Shown: positions 43,153 through 51,588, numbered from the stretch's first letter. The stretch: 64,000 nt of DNA from JAWLHU01 sp041690255 (GCA_041690255.1 JAWLHU010000001.1:124001-188000), one strand, 5' to 3'. The notes: generated by a model from the letters alone, not told the origin. Numbers and translations are program-made.

Positions 43153-43182
43153 CCCCCGGGAAGCGGTCACGCTTCCCGGGGG
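43153..43182 (-). terminator. Terminator of the nuclease B-RecQ-DprA operon
   Basis: A perfect 13-bp stem, CCCCCGGGAAGCG/CGCTTCCCGGGGG, has a 4-nt loop. On the minus strand it is followed by CTTTCTC and begins 15 bases after the dprA-like stop. Confidence 0.85.
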
Positions 43183-43196
43183 ATTGTCTGTCGGGT

Positions 43197-44438
43197 CTAG
43201 CTGATATCGAACCGCTGCTGCTCCGCCTCCGTACCAGCCAGCGCATACCGGTCGCTCTCCCCCGCCCGAGCCGCCAGGCCCCGGGCGACCGCCCGCTCCA
43301 GCCAGGCCCGCATTTGCACGGGCTCGGTCTGCAGCCCCTTGGCCAGATCGCCCACCGCCTGCCAGGAGGCGAGCTGTGCGGCGATATGCGGCCAGACAAC
43401 CGGGAAGAGGTCACTCACACCGACCGATGGCGCACTCGCCTCGGGCCCGGCGGGCCGCAAGCCCTTCCGGCCCGCCGGCCCGCCCCACGATGCGGCCCGC
43501 TCTTCCAGCAACGAGGCAAGCCCAGAGGCCGGCACGTCCCACGGGAAGGGGAGGGCCCCCCGCTGGATCAGGTCCTGGTTGCCCGCCGGGGCCGAGTCGC
43601 CGCCGCGCACAAAGAGGGGGACCCAGCGGGACTTCAACACTTCCAGGGCTCCGGCCCGGGTTCCCCCCCGCTCAACGGAGGAGGTGACCACCAGCCCGTA
43701 GTGCGCCAGGGTGTAGATCAGTTTGTTGCGGGCCATGGCGTTGGCCGCCAGGAAGGGCGCCTTGGGGTGGACGGCGGAGAGCAAGACGAGCCGGCCAGAC
43801 ATGATCGCTTTCCGAAAGCCGGGCTCCCGGATCGCTCGCTCCAGGTTATCGGCCAGCACGCCAATGACCGAGCCGCCGGCTTCCAGGGCGCTGTCCATGC
43901 CGATGCGGTCCACGCCCCGTGCCCCGCCCGAGACCAGCACCTTTCCCTCCGCGGCACACTGCCGCCCGACGGCCCCGGCAAACGCAGCGGCGGAGTCGTC
44001 CACGTCGCGGGAGCCCACCACCGCCAGGAAGCCCTGGTTCAGCAGGCCCCGGTCCCCCGCCCCGAAGAGCACCGGGGGAGCTGCGGCGCCCAGCCGCTCC
44101 TTGAGCGGGCTCGGGTAATCGCTGTCAGCCCGGGTGAGCGCCCAGACCCCCACGCTGCCCAGCCGCTCCACCTCCATGGCCAGTTGGGCGCCCCGGACCA
44201 GGAGGCTGGCGAGCCGGTCGGCAAGCTCGGGGGTGATCGCCAACTCGGACTGAAGCTGATCGCGGCTCCAGTCCAGAATCTGTCCGGGTCGGAGTCGCCT
44301 CTTCACCAGCGTTGCTGCCAGCCCGTTCCACTCGGTCGGCGAGAGGGGCTTGAGCTTGCCGTCTGCTGCCTTCGGGGCGGCCAGATGGGAGCAGAGCAGC
44401 AGGATCACCTGCGCGTCGGCATTCAGATTGGACTTCAT
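43197..44438 (-). CDS. DprA/Smf-like Rossmann protein with C-terminal winged helix
   Basis: A 413-residue protein. The DprA core is seen as DYPSPLKERL...PPVLFGAGD, LAVVGSRDVDD (GSR 142-144), VLVSGGARGVDRIGMDSALEAGGSVIGVLADNLE and FLAANAMARNKLIYTLAHYGLVVTSSVERGGTRAGA. The last ~80 residues (WPHIAAQLASWQAVGDLAKGLQTEPVQMRAWLERAVARGL) look like a winged helix of DML1 type. The N-terminal ~90 residues are helical (SAM/HhH-like). DprA proteins bind ssDNA, but this one sits in an operon with a RecQ-phosphoribosyltransferase fusion and a nuclease, not with topA or other housekeeping genes, so a defence or antitoxin role like ShosA is more likely. Its ATG overlaps the recQ stop (ATGA). Confidence 0.88.
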   Translation of the reverse strand: MKSNLNADAQVILLLCSHLAAPKAADGKLKPLSPTEWNGLAATLVKRRLRPGQILDWSRDQLQSELAITPELADRLASLLVRGAQLAMEVERLGSVGVWALTRADSDYPSPLKERLGAAAPPVLFGAGDRGLLNQGFLAVVGSRDVDDSAAAFAGAVGRQCAAEGKVLVSGGARGVDRIGMDSALEAGGSVIGVLADNLERAIREPGFRKAIMSGRLVLLSAVHPKAPFLAANAMARNKLIYTLAHYGLVVTSSVERGGTRAGALEVLKSRWVPLFVRGGDSAPAGNQDLIQRGALPFPWDVPASGLASLLEERAASWGGPAGRKGLRPAGPEASAPSVGVSDLFPVVWPHIAAQLASWQAVGDLAKGLQTEPVQMRAWLERAVARGLAARAGESDRYALAGTEAEQQRFDIS

Positions 44439-46501
44439 TCGCTGTCACTACCTCCTCCGGCAGCGGTGGCCAGGGCCACGGGGAAGACCGGGCCGCTGCC
44501 GGCCTCTCTAAGCAGGACGCCGCAGACGGTCAGCGTCCAGCGGGAGTCCACGATATCATCGACCAGGAGGACGGGACCGTCGGGGATGCGGCCCGTCAGG
44601 GCGAAGGCGTTGATTGCGTTGCGGGCCTGCTGGGCCGAGTTCTGCATCTCCTTCTGCGGCGGCGTGTCCTCGATCTTGGCGATCACCGGCCGGAAGGGCA
44701 GGCCCAGCCGGTCAGCCAGCCGCCGGGCGAAGTCCGGCACCAGGTCGGGGCGGCGCAGCGAGGGAACGGCTGTCACCCAGGTGGGCTGTGGCTCGGGGCG
44801 CCAATCAGCCGCGACCATCCGGGCGACTGCATCCACCAGGTCGTCATCAAACCGGTGGGCTTCGTATTTACCGGTGCGGACCAGCCTGCCCCAGCCGGCA
44901 TCGCCATACATGCAGAGGGCGAGGCCCGGCTCCACCCGGTTAGCCTCCGGAATCCGCCCGCTCCGCCCCCCGGAGCCGCCGGGAGGCCACTGGCGCCGGG
45001 GCTCGATCGGCCTGTGCTCACGCTGCAGAAAGGCGATCGCCTTCCGGGTCATGGCGTCGCTGACGGTCCGGGGGGCCAGGTCGCCCGCACAGTTGGCGCA
45101 GCGCCCACAGGGGGCGGCATCGGGATCATCCAGCTCCCGGGCGATGAACGCCATGAGGCAGCCGTCGTGCGTGACAAAGGCCCGCATGCGCTCCAGCTCC
45201 TGCCGGCGCTGCCGGGTCACCTGCTTCTGATGCGCCCGGTCAGGCACGAACGGATGCGTTGTGCGGAAGTAGGTGGTGCGCTCCTTGCCAATGACACCAT
45301 CGATCTGAAGAAGTTTGAGAATCCGGTCCAACTGGCCGTCGCGCAGGTTGAGTTGCTGGAGGATCGCGGGCTTGCTCAGGCCGTCGGTCTCCTCCAGGAG
45401 GTGGACCACATCTTCTGTGGCCCGTTCGCTCGGGAAGGCGGAGGCGATGAAGTATTCCTGGATCTCATCATCCTCCCGGCCGTTGAGCAGGATCGCATCC
45501 GCCGTGTCGACCGCCCGCCCGGCCCGCCCGACCTGCTGGTAGTAGGCCACCACGGACCCTGGTCGCTGATAGTGTACCACAAAGCCGAGGTCCGGCTTGT
45601 CAAAGCCCATGCCCAGGGCGACGGTTGCGACCAGCGCCTTGCACTGGTTGTTGAGCAGCCGCTCCTCCAGGGCGGGGCGGTCATCCACCTTGGCATGGTA
45701 GGCCGGCGCATCGATCCCATGTAGATGAAGCCACGCGGAGACGCGCTCGGCATCGGCAATCGTGAGGCAGTAGATGATGCCCGAGCCCGGCAGGTGCGGC
45801 AGGTTTTCGGCCAGCCAGGCGAGCCGCTCGGCCTGGTCGGCCAGTTGGATGGTCTGCAGCCGGAGGCTCTTCCGGGTCAGGGGACCGCGCTGCAGATGGA
45901 GGTCTGGGCCGAGTTGGGCCTGGACATCGGCCACGACCCGGGCGTTGGCGGTCGCGGTGGTGCCCAGCAGGGGAATGTTGCGGGGGAGCTCCTGCACGAC
46001 CCGCACGATGCGCCGGTAGTCGGGGCGGAAGTCGTGCCCCCAGTCGGAGATGCAGTGGGCTTCATCTACCACGAGAAGGCCGATGCCGCCCTGGATCGTC
46101 GGGCGGACGCTGGTGGCGAAGTGCTCGCTGCCCAGGTGCTCGGGGGAGAGGAGGAGCAGGTCGATCGCATCTTCCTGGAGCTGCTGCTTGACCGCATCCC
46201 AATCCTCGCGGTTGGTGCTGTTCATGGTGGCGGAGGTGAGGCCCAACTTATCGGCAGCCTGCAGCTGGTTGCGCATGAGGGAGAGCAGGGGCGAGATGAT
46301 CAGGGTCGGCCCCCGGCCGGCCTCACGCAAGAGGCGAGTGGCCAGGAAGTAGACCATGCTCTTGCCCCATCCGGTGCGCTGCACCACCAGGAGGCGCTGG
46401 CGCCGCTCGACCAGCGCTTCGATCGCTTCCCACTGGCCGGGGCGGAACCTGGTCGTTGGGCCGTAGGCCTGTTTGAGGAGTTGCTTGGCTCGGGTACGCA
46501 T
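44435..46501 (-). CDS. RecQ-type helicase fused to a phosphoribosyltransferase domain
   Basis: A 688-residue fusion. The helicase has FRPGQWEAIEAL (Q motif), QRTGWGKSM (Walker A, 43-48; GWGKS instead of the usual GGGKS), VVDEAHCISDWGHDFRPDY, TTATAN, VATVALGMGFDKPDL and YYQQVGRAGR. A winged-helix-like stretch and a four-cysteine zinc site (C447, C464, C467, C470) follow. Residues about 520-680 are a PRTase fold with the PRPP loop VLLVDDIVDSRWT (643-655); Ser-Arg replaces the usual Ser/Thr-Gly. GGGAGG lies 8 bases before the ATG. It is 30 bases downstream of nuclease B and overlaps dprA by 4 bases. PRTase-DprA pairing is known from ShosTA-type toxin-antitoxin/defence loci; here the PRTase is joined to a helicase. 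Confidence 0.9.
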   Translation of the reverse strand: MRTRAKQLLKQAYGPTTRFRPGQWEAIEALVERRQRLLVVQRTGWGKSMVYFLATRLLREAGRGPTLIISPLLSLMRNQLQAADKLGLTSATMNSTNREDWDAVKQQLQEDAIDLLLLSPEHLGSEHFATSVRPTIQGGIGLLVVDEAHCISDWGHDFRPDYRRIVRVVQELPRNIPLLGTTATANARVVADVQAQLGPDLHLQRGPLTRKSLRLQTIQLADQAERLAWLAENLPHLPGSGIIYCLTIADAERVSAWLHLHGIDAPAYHAKVDDRPALEERLLNNQCKALVATVALGMGFDKPDLGFVVHYQRPGSVVAYYQQVGRAGRAVDTADAILLNGREDDEIQEYFIASAFPSERATEDVVHLLEETDGLSKPAILQQLNLRDGQLDRILKLLQIDGVIGKERTTYFRTTHPFVPDRAHQKQVTRQRRQELERMRAFVTHDGCLMAFIARELDDPDAAPCGRCANCAGDLAPRTVSDAMTRKAIAFLQREHRPIEPRRQWPPGGSGGRSGRIPEANRVEPGLALCMYGDAGWGRLVRTGKYEAHRFDDDLVDAVARMVAADWRPEPQPTWVTAVPSLRRPDLVPDFARRLADRLGLPFRPVIAKIEDTPPQKEMQNSAQQARNAINAFALTGRIPDGPVLLVDDIVDSRWTLTVCGVLLREAGSGPVFPVALATAAGGGSDSE

Positions 46502-46531
46502 TTCGCATACCTCCCTGATTGTTACATGTGT

Positions 46532-47527
46532 CTATGCAAACGATTCAGGGTTGCTGGAGCGAATTCCTCTTCGGACCGGGAAGGGGAGGTCGGCCTTCTC
46601 CCTGTACGCCTTGCCTGCGCGTTCCAGGAAGCGGATGAGATCCTCCTGACCTTCCAGGCTGCGTAGGGGCAGGAGGCCGGTCACCTTCTGGCGGATGATC
46701 TCCAGGCTCAGGTCCTCGGCCTGGATGGTGATCAGGTGGATTGACCGGGCTTCGCAGATGCCTCGCTTTATGTAGTCACGAGCCTGTTGCTTGCGCAGAT
46801 CCTCCTCGCTGGGGAAGCGCTCGGTCGTGGTGAAGTGCTGGGCGCCCTGGTATTCAAAGGCGACATGTGGCGGGTAGTAGCGGTCGAGTTGCATCTCCTC
46901 GCCGGTGTAGGGGTTGATCAGGAAACCGGGGCTGGCGTCGTCCTCGAACTCTTCGCTGGCGATCAACAGCGAGAGAAACTCCCGCATTAGCGCCTCGCCC
47001 TTGTTGACTGCGTTGTTCAGCCGCCGCCGGACCGCTGCGATGGAACTCGCGCGGTGCTGGGCGAGAGGGTTGCGCAGGGCCAGCTCGAGCGGGGCGTGCT
47101 GGTGTCGCTGGGAGACGTGGAGCCAGCCGGTCTCCGCGAGCAGTCGAATGGCCTGCTTGGCCGGGTTGAGGCTCAGGCCGGTCAGGGCGGCGAGGGTGCG
47201 GTAACTGGTCGGGCCAAGGGGCTGGGCCAGCCGGAGCCTGACGTACAGGAGCTTCTCCCGAGCCCCCAGGCGCTGGTCGGTGAGCAGGTCGGCGGGGACG
47301 GTGGTCAGGGGGCTGGGGCTGGGACCCGGCGCCGGGGTGAGCCAGCCGCCTGCGTGGAGGTGGGCGAGGGCCCGCAGGACTGTGTGCCGGGAGAGGCCGG
47401 TCAGCGCTTGAAGCGTGCGGGGCGAGCGGTCTCTGGCCGCTGGGAGCTGCATGACCATGGCGGTCAGTTTGGCTGTGGTCGGCAGTTGCTGGTCGAGCAG
47501 CAGCTTGGTGGGCACATGTACGTACAT
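46532..47527 (-). CDS. Winged-helix plus PD-(D/E)XK-type nuclease, paralogue B
   Basis: A 331-residue protein built like paralogue A: two helix-turn-helix units (SPRTLQALTGLSRHTVLRALAHL; YRTLAALTGLSLNPAKQAIRLL) each followed by GWL, then the nuclease part. That part has GEALMREFLSLLIASEEFEDDASPGF, LDRYYPPHVAFEYQGAQH (D215, E225, Q230, H231) and RKQQARDYIKRGICEARSIHLI (D251, K254). The start MYVHVPTKLLLDQQLP aligns with MNHVKAPAQLLLDPSLP of paralogue A; a long open frame upstream runs through the repeat region and is not coding. It is the first gene of the operon with RecQ-PRTase and DprA. The AAAGGAGG ribosome site is partly paired in a hairpin. Confidence 0.82.
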   Translation of the reverse strand: MYVHVPTKLLLDQQLPTTAKLTAMVMQLPAARDRSPRTLQALTGLSRHTVLRALAHLHAGGWLTPAPGPSPSPLTTVPADLLTDQRLGAREKLLYVRLRLAQPLGPTSYRTLAALTGLSLNPAKQAIRLLAETGWLHVSQRHQHAPLELALRNPLAQHRASSIAAVRRRLNNAVNKGEALMREFLSLLIASEEFEDDASPGFLINPYTGEEMQLDRYYPPHVAFEYQGAQHFTTTERFPSEEDLRKQQARDYIKRGICEARSIHLITIQAEDLSLEIIRQKVTGLLPLRSLEGQEDLIRFLERAGKAYREKADLPFPVRRGIRSSNPESFA

Positions 47528-47540
47528 GGCGTGGCTGGAG

Positions 47541-47556
47541 CCTCCTTTCGCGGAGG
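47541..47556 (-). promoter_or_regulatory. Ribosome-binding-site hairpin of nuclease B
   Basis: CCTCC-GCGAAA-GGAGG on the minus strand places the Shine-Dalgarno GGAGG in a stem 13 bases before the ATG. Paralogue A has an analogous hairpin of different loop sequence, which suggests the structure rather than the sequence is kept. Confidence 0.55.
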
Positions 47557-47574
47557 AATTGTAGGCCGGCGAGA

Positions 47575-47650
47575 GCGCCACACGTGGGCGAGGGCGCCCC
47601 TTGCCAGGCACGGCGCCGCACGTTGGGCACGGCGCCGCACGTCGGCGAGG
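47575..47650. repeat. Four 19-bp GC-rich tandem repeats
   Basis: Units begin GCGCC at 47575, 47594, 47613 and 47632; the third and fourth (GCGCCGCACGTTGGGCACG and GCGCCGCACGTCGGCGAGG) are most alike. A degenerate copy of the first three units reappears at about 48358-48414, after the 354-bp duplication. Confidence 0.75.
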
Positions 47651-48358
47651 GCGCCCCCGCCGTGGTCGATGGCCTATTGCCCGGGACCGGGCCGGGCTCA
47701 CAGCGCCCGGGGTATTCCAGGCCCCTGCTCCGGCGAGCTTGTCACCTTTTGCACGGAGATGGGGCCACGCAGCGAGAGACGCCATGCAAAATGTGACGCT
47801 CAACACCTGAAGCATGGTACTCCTGGGCCTCGATAGGCCTGTTTGGGGCCAGAACCAGGCTAATTTTGGGATTTTTGGGGCAAGACGGTGGATTGTGGGG
47901 CCGCGGAGGGGCTACTTGAGCCATGAACTGTGAGATTTTGCACGCCCTCAAGCTCGTGGCCGGCGCTTCGGCGTGCAAAACGTGACAAGCTGATCGGGCC
48001 CAGGGCGCCCCCGCCGTGGCCGGTGGCCTATTGCCCGGGACCGGGCCGGGCTCACAGCGCCCGGGGTATTCCAGGCCCCTGCTCCGGCGAGCTTGTCACC
48101 TTCTGCATGGAGATGGGGCCACGCGGCGAGAGACGCCATGCAAAATGTGACGCTCAACACCTGAAGCATGGTACTCCTGGGCCTCGACGGGCCTGGTTGG
48201 GGCCAGAACCAGGATGATTCTGGGATTTTTGGGGCAAGACGGTGGATCGTGGGGCCGCGGAGGGGCTACTTGAGCCATGAACTGTGAGATTTTGCACGCC
48301 CTCAAGCTCGTGGCCGGCGCTTCGGCGTGCAAAACGTGACAAGCTGATCGGGCCCAGG
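47651..48358. repeat. 354-bp direct tandem duplication upstream of the nuclease-RecQ-DprA operon
   Basis: Copy 1 is 47651-48004 and copy 2 is 48005-48358, with only scattered substitutions between them. Each copy has an 11-bp inverted repeat (TTTTGCACGCC at 47936 and GGCGTGCAAAA at 47970 in copy 1). Each also has a near-perfect 18-nt inverted pair of the GCTTGTCAC(C/G)TTTTGCAC type, 47737-47754 against 47973-47990. The block shows no coding signs: open frames on both strands are composition artefacts. With the flanking 19-bp repeats it makes up the whole 890-bp gap from 47528 to 48418. Confidence 0.93.
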
Positions 48359-48418
48359 CGCCACACGCTGGGTCAGGGCACCTCTTGCCTCCCACGGCGT
48401 CGCACCGATGCCCCAAGC

Positions 48419-50836
48419 CTAGGGCCGGCCCAGCGCATTCGCCAGCAGCCTGGCAACCTCGGCCCGGGTGATCAGCCGCTCCCCCTCGAAGGACTCATCG
48501 GCGAAGACCGGGTAGGAGGCCCCACGCCCCATAAGCCCGGCCTTCAGCCCCATCGCTACGGCCCTGCGGAACCAGGCGCCCTGGGGGATGTCAGCAGGCA
48601 TACCCTCCGGCTCAGGCAGCGGCCTGACCCCGCTGACCAGCCCCGTCAGGGCCTGGACCGCCTGCGCCCGGGTGACCGGGGCGTCGGGCCGGAAGGTGCC
48701 ATCCGGGAAGCCCCTGAAGAGGCCGAAGCGCACTGCCGCAGCGAGGTAGCCCGACGAGTCGGCCCAGTGACCAGTGGTGTCAGCGAAGACCGGGCCGGGC
48801 GCCGCATGCACTGGCCCGCCCCCCGGCGGAGCCGCATCCATCGCACCGGCGAAGGCCACCAGCACCAGCATCTTCGCCAGCTCCGCCCGAGTCACCGGGG
48901 CGCCGGGCCGGAAGGTGCCATCCGGGAAGCCGTCAATCACGCCGTGCGCCATCAGCAACGTGACCGGCTCGAAGGCCCCATCGGTAGATGGTAGATCCGA
49001 GAAGGGCGATGGCACTGGCTCCGGCTCGACCGTGAGGCTTGCCCAGGCGAGGTTGTCCGCCAGCTCCCGCTCCTGATCCGAGAGGCTGTAGACCACGGCG
49101 GCCAGCTTGTACTCCCCGGGAGCCAGGTCCGGCGGCACCGTGACCGACAGCTCGTGGCTTAGCCGCTCCTGCCCGGGGATGATCCCCACCCGCGAGATGC
49201 TCGTCACCACATTCGCCGGGTCGGCCAGCCGATCCATGTCGATGGCCCGGGCGATCATCAGATGCACCTGGTAGGCCACGGCAGCCGGGGCCGCCGCGCC
49301 CCCGTTGGCCACATCGATCGTAAGGGAGATGGAATCCGCCGGATGGACCGTGCGGGGCGCCAGGACGCTCTCCAGGCGCAGGTCAGCCGAGCCGGGCGGG
49401 GGGGCCGCCCAGACCCGCAGCGGCTGGCAGATGGCATCATTCGAGCTGTCGGAGTCCTGCATGCCGGGCGATGGGCGCATGATCGCCGCCAGGCAGTACT
49501 CACCGGGAGGCGTATCCACCGGAATCTTTCGGGTGATGGTGTCAGGCAGAGGCCCGACCGTGGCCTCCGGCTGCGACCAGAGCAGTAGTCCGCCCTCCGG
49601 CCCAGCGGTGGTCCGGGCCGCAAAGGCCTTCGGGGTGGTCAGCCAGACCGTGTAGGAGGAGAGCATCTGCTGGTTGGTGATGATGGTGCCATCCTTCGCC
49701 TTGGGCCAGCGGTAGAAGCTGGTCTGGATCTTGCTGGTGATCTCCTGCCCGGCAATGATCTCGCCCGTGCTCTGCAGCGAGACCGCCAGATCGCCCGGCG
49801 GCGGCGCCACCACCTCGATCCATTGGCAGCCGGCGTTATTGAACTCGTTCATCTCCGGGATGCGATTCGTGGGATCGATCACCAGGGCCAGGCAGTACCG
49901 CCCCGGCGGCGTATCCACCGGAATCGGGCGGATGGGGACAAGGCGGCTGATGGCCGGACCAAAGGGGAAGCGCGCCAGGCGCACGCCATCGACAAAGCGG
50001 TCGCTGGTCATGGCGGGCTTGATGGGCACGGAGTCCTGGGTCGAGAGGATCAGTTCGGCGTAAAACGGTGCCTCGAACCGCTCCAGCCCCGGCAGTCGCG
50101 CATAGACGGTCAGGCCACGGCTCGGGCGAATGTCGAGGACGCCAATCAGGCGGTACCCCTCCGGAAGTTGGCCGGGCTCGGTGATCTTCGTCAGGGCGTC
50201 CTGGATGACGGGGAAGTACGATAAGACCTGGCCCGCCGTGGCCTCTGGCAGTTCCGAGTCGGGTCTCGGGGGGCCGGGAGGGGGCGTGAAATCAACCACC
50301 CGGGAGAGCACGGCCTGTGTCCCGGCGACCTGCACCTCCAGGCAGGCGGTGCTGTTCGTCGGGTCCCGGTCCAGGTCGGGATCGCTGCCGGTCTGAATGG
50401 CCGCCCCGATGCAGTAGGCGCCATCTGGCGTGTCGGCGGGCAGGGTGAGCCTGGTGGCGTGCAGGGTGGCACTCTCGCCAGGCTGCAGGCTCGGCGTGTC
50501 GGTGATGCTGATCAGAGGCAGATCATGATCGCCGTCTCGCCGGATCAGCGGGATCTGGCGGTCCTCGGAGAGGAGCAGGTCGATGGTGTACCCGGCCGAT
50601 CCATCGGCGGTGCCCTGGGCGGGGGCGGTGCCGGTGTTGGTCACCGTCAGGGTGATGCGGTCAGAGAACTGCTCGCCCGGTGCCACACGTTGCGGGCCGG
50701 CGATGGTGATCACCAGGTCGGCCGCTGCCCGAGGCGATACGGTCTGGGCGCCCGCCCAACCGAGCCCGCCGGCGGTGGTCAGCAGTATCACCAGGAGGAG
50801 CAGGAGCAGGAGGCGAAGCGGCATCCGGTGGCGCAA
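48419..50836 (-). CDS. Secreted SLH protein with CARDB-like domains
   Basis: An 805-residue exported protein: signal peptide with an LLLLLLLVILL core, cleavage near WAGAQ. Then come three or four CARDB-type adhesion domains, each with a T(P/A)DGxYCxxAxI or TPPGxYCLAxxxxP strand and N..C (for example VDTPPGRYCLALVIDPTNRIPEMNEFNNAGC). The C-terminus has three SLH motifs (HGVIDGFPDGTFRPGAPVTRAELA, PVFADTTGHWADSSGYLAAAVRFGLFRGFPDGTFRPDAPVTRAQ, and a last one ending LITRAEVARLLANALG). The likely start is TTG at 50836 with AAGGGG upstream. It would be held on the wall by the SLH domains. Confidence 0.87.
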   Translation of the reverse strand: MRHRMPLRLLLLLLLVILLTTAGGLGWAGAQTVSPRAAADLVITIAGPQRVAPGEQFSDRITLTVTNTGTAPAQGTADGSAGYTIDLLLSEDRQIPLIRRDGDHDLPLISITDTPSLQPGESATLHATRLTLPADTPDGAYCIGAAIQTGSDPDLDRDPTNSTACLEVQVAGTQAVLSRVVDFTPPPGPPRPDSELPEATAGQVLSYFPVIQDALTKITEPGQLPEGYRLIGVLDIRPSRGLTVYARLPGLERFEAPFYAELILSTQDSVPIKPAMTSDRFVDGVRLARFPFGPAISRLVPIRPIPVDTPPGRYCLALVIDPTNRIPEMNEFNNAGCQWIEVVAPPPGDLAVSLQSTGEIIAGQEITSKIQTSFYRWPKAKDGTIITNQQMLSSYTVWLTTPKAFAARTTAGPEGGLLLWSQPEATVGPLPDTITRKIPVDTPPGEYCLAAIMRPSPGMQDSDSSNDAICQPLRVWAAPPPGSADLRLESVLAPRTVHPADSISLTIDVANGGAAAPAAVAYQVHLMIARAIDMDRLADPANVVTSISRVGIIPGQERLSHELSVTVPPDLAPGEYKLAAVVYSLSDQERELADNLAWASLTVEPEPVPSPFSDLPSTDGAFEPVTLLMAHGVIDGFPDGTFRPGAPVTRAELAKMLVLVAFAGAMDAAPPGGGPVHAAPGPVFADTTGHWADSSGYLAAAVRFGLFRGFPDGTFRPDAPVTRAQAVQALTGLVSGVRPLPEPEGMPADIPQGAWFRRAVAMGLKAGLMGRGASYPVFADESFEGERLITRAEVARLLANALGRP

Positions 50837-50937
50837 GTAGACCGACCCCTTCTTGTCACAACTATTACGCTCGTGTACTTCGGCAGAGTTTAGCAACACC
50901 CTTCCCTGCATGGCGGATGTACGGGATCACAGAAAAG

Positions 50938-50970
50938 CCCCCGGCAGGCGCACAGGCCTACCGGGGGTTG
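50938..50970 (-). terminator. Terminator after the acidic-tail protein gene
   Basis: On the minus strand, CCCCCGGTAGGC pairs with GCCTGCCGGGGG around a short loop, followed by CTTTTC. It begins a few bases after the stop at 50975. Confidence 0.85.
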
Positions 50971-50974
50971 TTGC

Positions 50975-51520
50975 CTACTTTTCGGACTCCTCGCCCTCCG
51001 CCGACTCGGAGCTGGAGCTGGAACCATCGCCGCTGCTGGAGACCGCCTGTCCCGCCTTAATGGGGATGACGATGACCGGCAGGCCGGTCTCCTCATCGAT
51101 CTCCTCCAGGACCAGGCACTCGACCTCCTGGTGCTGGGGCCGGAGGCTGGGGTACTGCTTGAAGGCGGCCCCGAGGTGGAACGCAATCCTGGCGGATGCG
51201 CCCTTTACATACCGCCTGAGGGTAGTCACCCCGGGGCCGGGCTCCGTGGTGCCCCAGATCGCGACGACCTCGCGCTCCTCATCTGCCCCGATAGCGAGGA
51301 GGACATCCCCATTCGGGTCGATGCCCCGAGTGACCAGGTGCCGGTCCCAAATATCGGTCATTTCCACGTTGCCCTCGGAGCCGCCGAAGCGATTGACGTT
51401 GCACTTGGCCTTGTCACGCTGCGCCCCGCCCTGGACCTTGTACGTGGCGGTTACCAGCTTGAACCGGGACTTCTTCTTCGGTCCATTCATCCCGCTGAAA
51501 CCGGAGTCGGAGGTAGTCAT
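50975..51520 (-). CDS. Hypothetical protein with acidic Ser/Glu-rich tail
   Basis: A 181-residue soluble protein with no signal peptide. The middle (RFKLVTATYKVQGG...NVEMTDIWDRHLVTRGIDPNGDVLLAIGADEEREVVAIWGTTEPGPGVTTLRRYVKGASARIAFHLGAAFKQYP) looks like a compact alpha/beta domain. The last 30 residues (SSSGDGSSSSSESAEGEESEK) are disordered and acidic. I do not recognise the family. It has a near-consensus promoter with an operator-like inverted repeat over the -10 and its own terminator, so it is a real, independently regulated gene. The start could also be the ATG four codons earlier. Confidence 0.75.
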   Translation of the reverse strand: MTTSDSGFSGMNGPKKKSRFKLVTATYKVQGGAQRDKAKCNVNRFGGSEGNVEMTDIWDRHLVTRGIDPNGDVLLAIGADEEREVVAIWGTTEPGPGVTTLRRYVKGASARIAFHLGAAFKQYPSLRPQHQEVECLVLEEIDEETGLPVIVIPIKAGQAVSSSGDGSSSSSESAEGEESEK

Positions 51521-51569
51521 CGGAGTTCTCATCTCCCACTGTATAATATGGAATAAGCTGCATCTGATA

Positions 51570-51588
51570 CTGATTATATGGTAATCAG
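51570..51588. promoter_or_regulatory. Operator-like inverted repeat over the -10 box
   Basis: CTGATTA-tatgg-TAATCAG has perfect 7-bp arms and covers the whole TATAAT of the minus-strand promoter. A larger nested pair, ATCTGAT (51563-51569) with ATCAGAT (51584-51590), surrounds it. Confidence 0.65.

Noticed and set aside
42752..43414. Apparent 220-codon minus-strand gene between nuclease A and dprA
   Set aside because: It begins inside the 3' end of the dprA-like gene in another frame, runs through that gene's terminator, and only its last third matches a VCBS-type domain; the region is a frame-broken relic.
46532..47815. A 427-residue version of nuclease B starting at 47815
   Set aside because: The added 96 residues are translated repeat DNA without homology to paralogue A; the ATG at 47527 aligns with the paralogue start and has the ribosome site.
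47651..48358. Retron msr-msd or CRISPR array in the repeat region
   Set aside because: No reverse transcriptase or cas gene is nearby; there are two long units rather than many short repeats with spacers.
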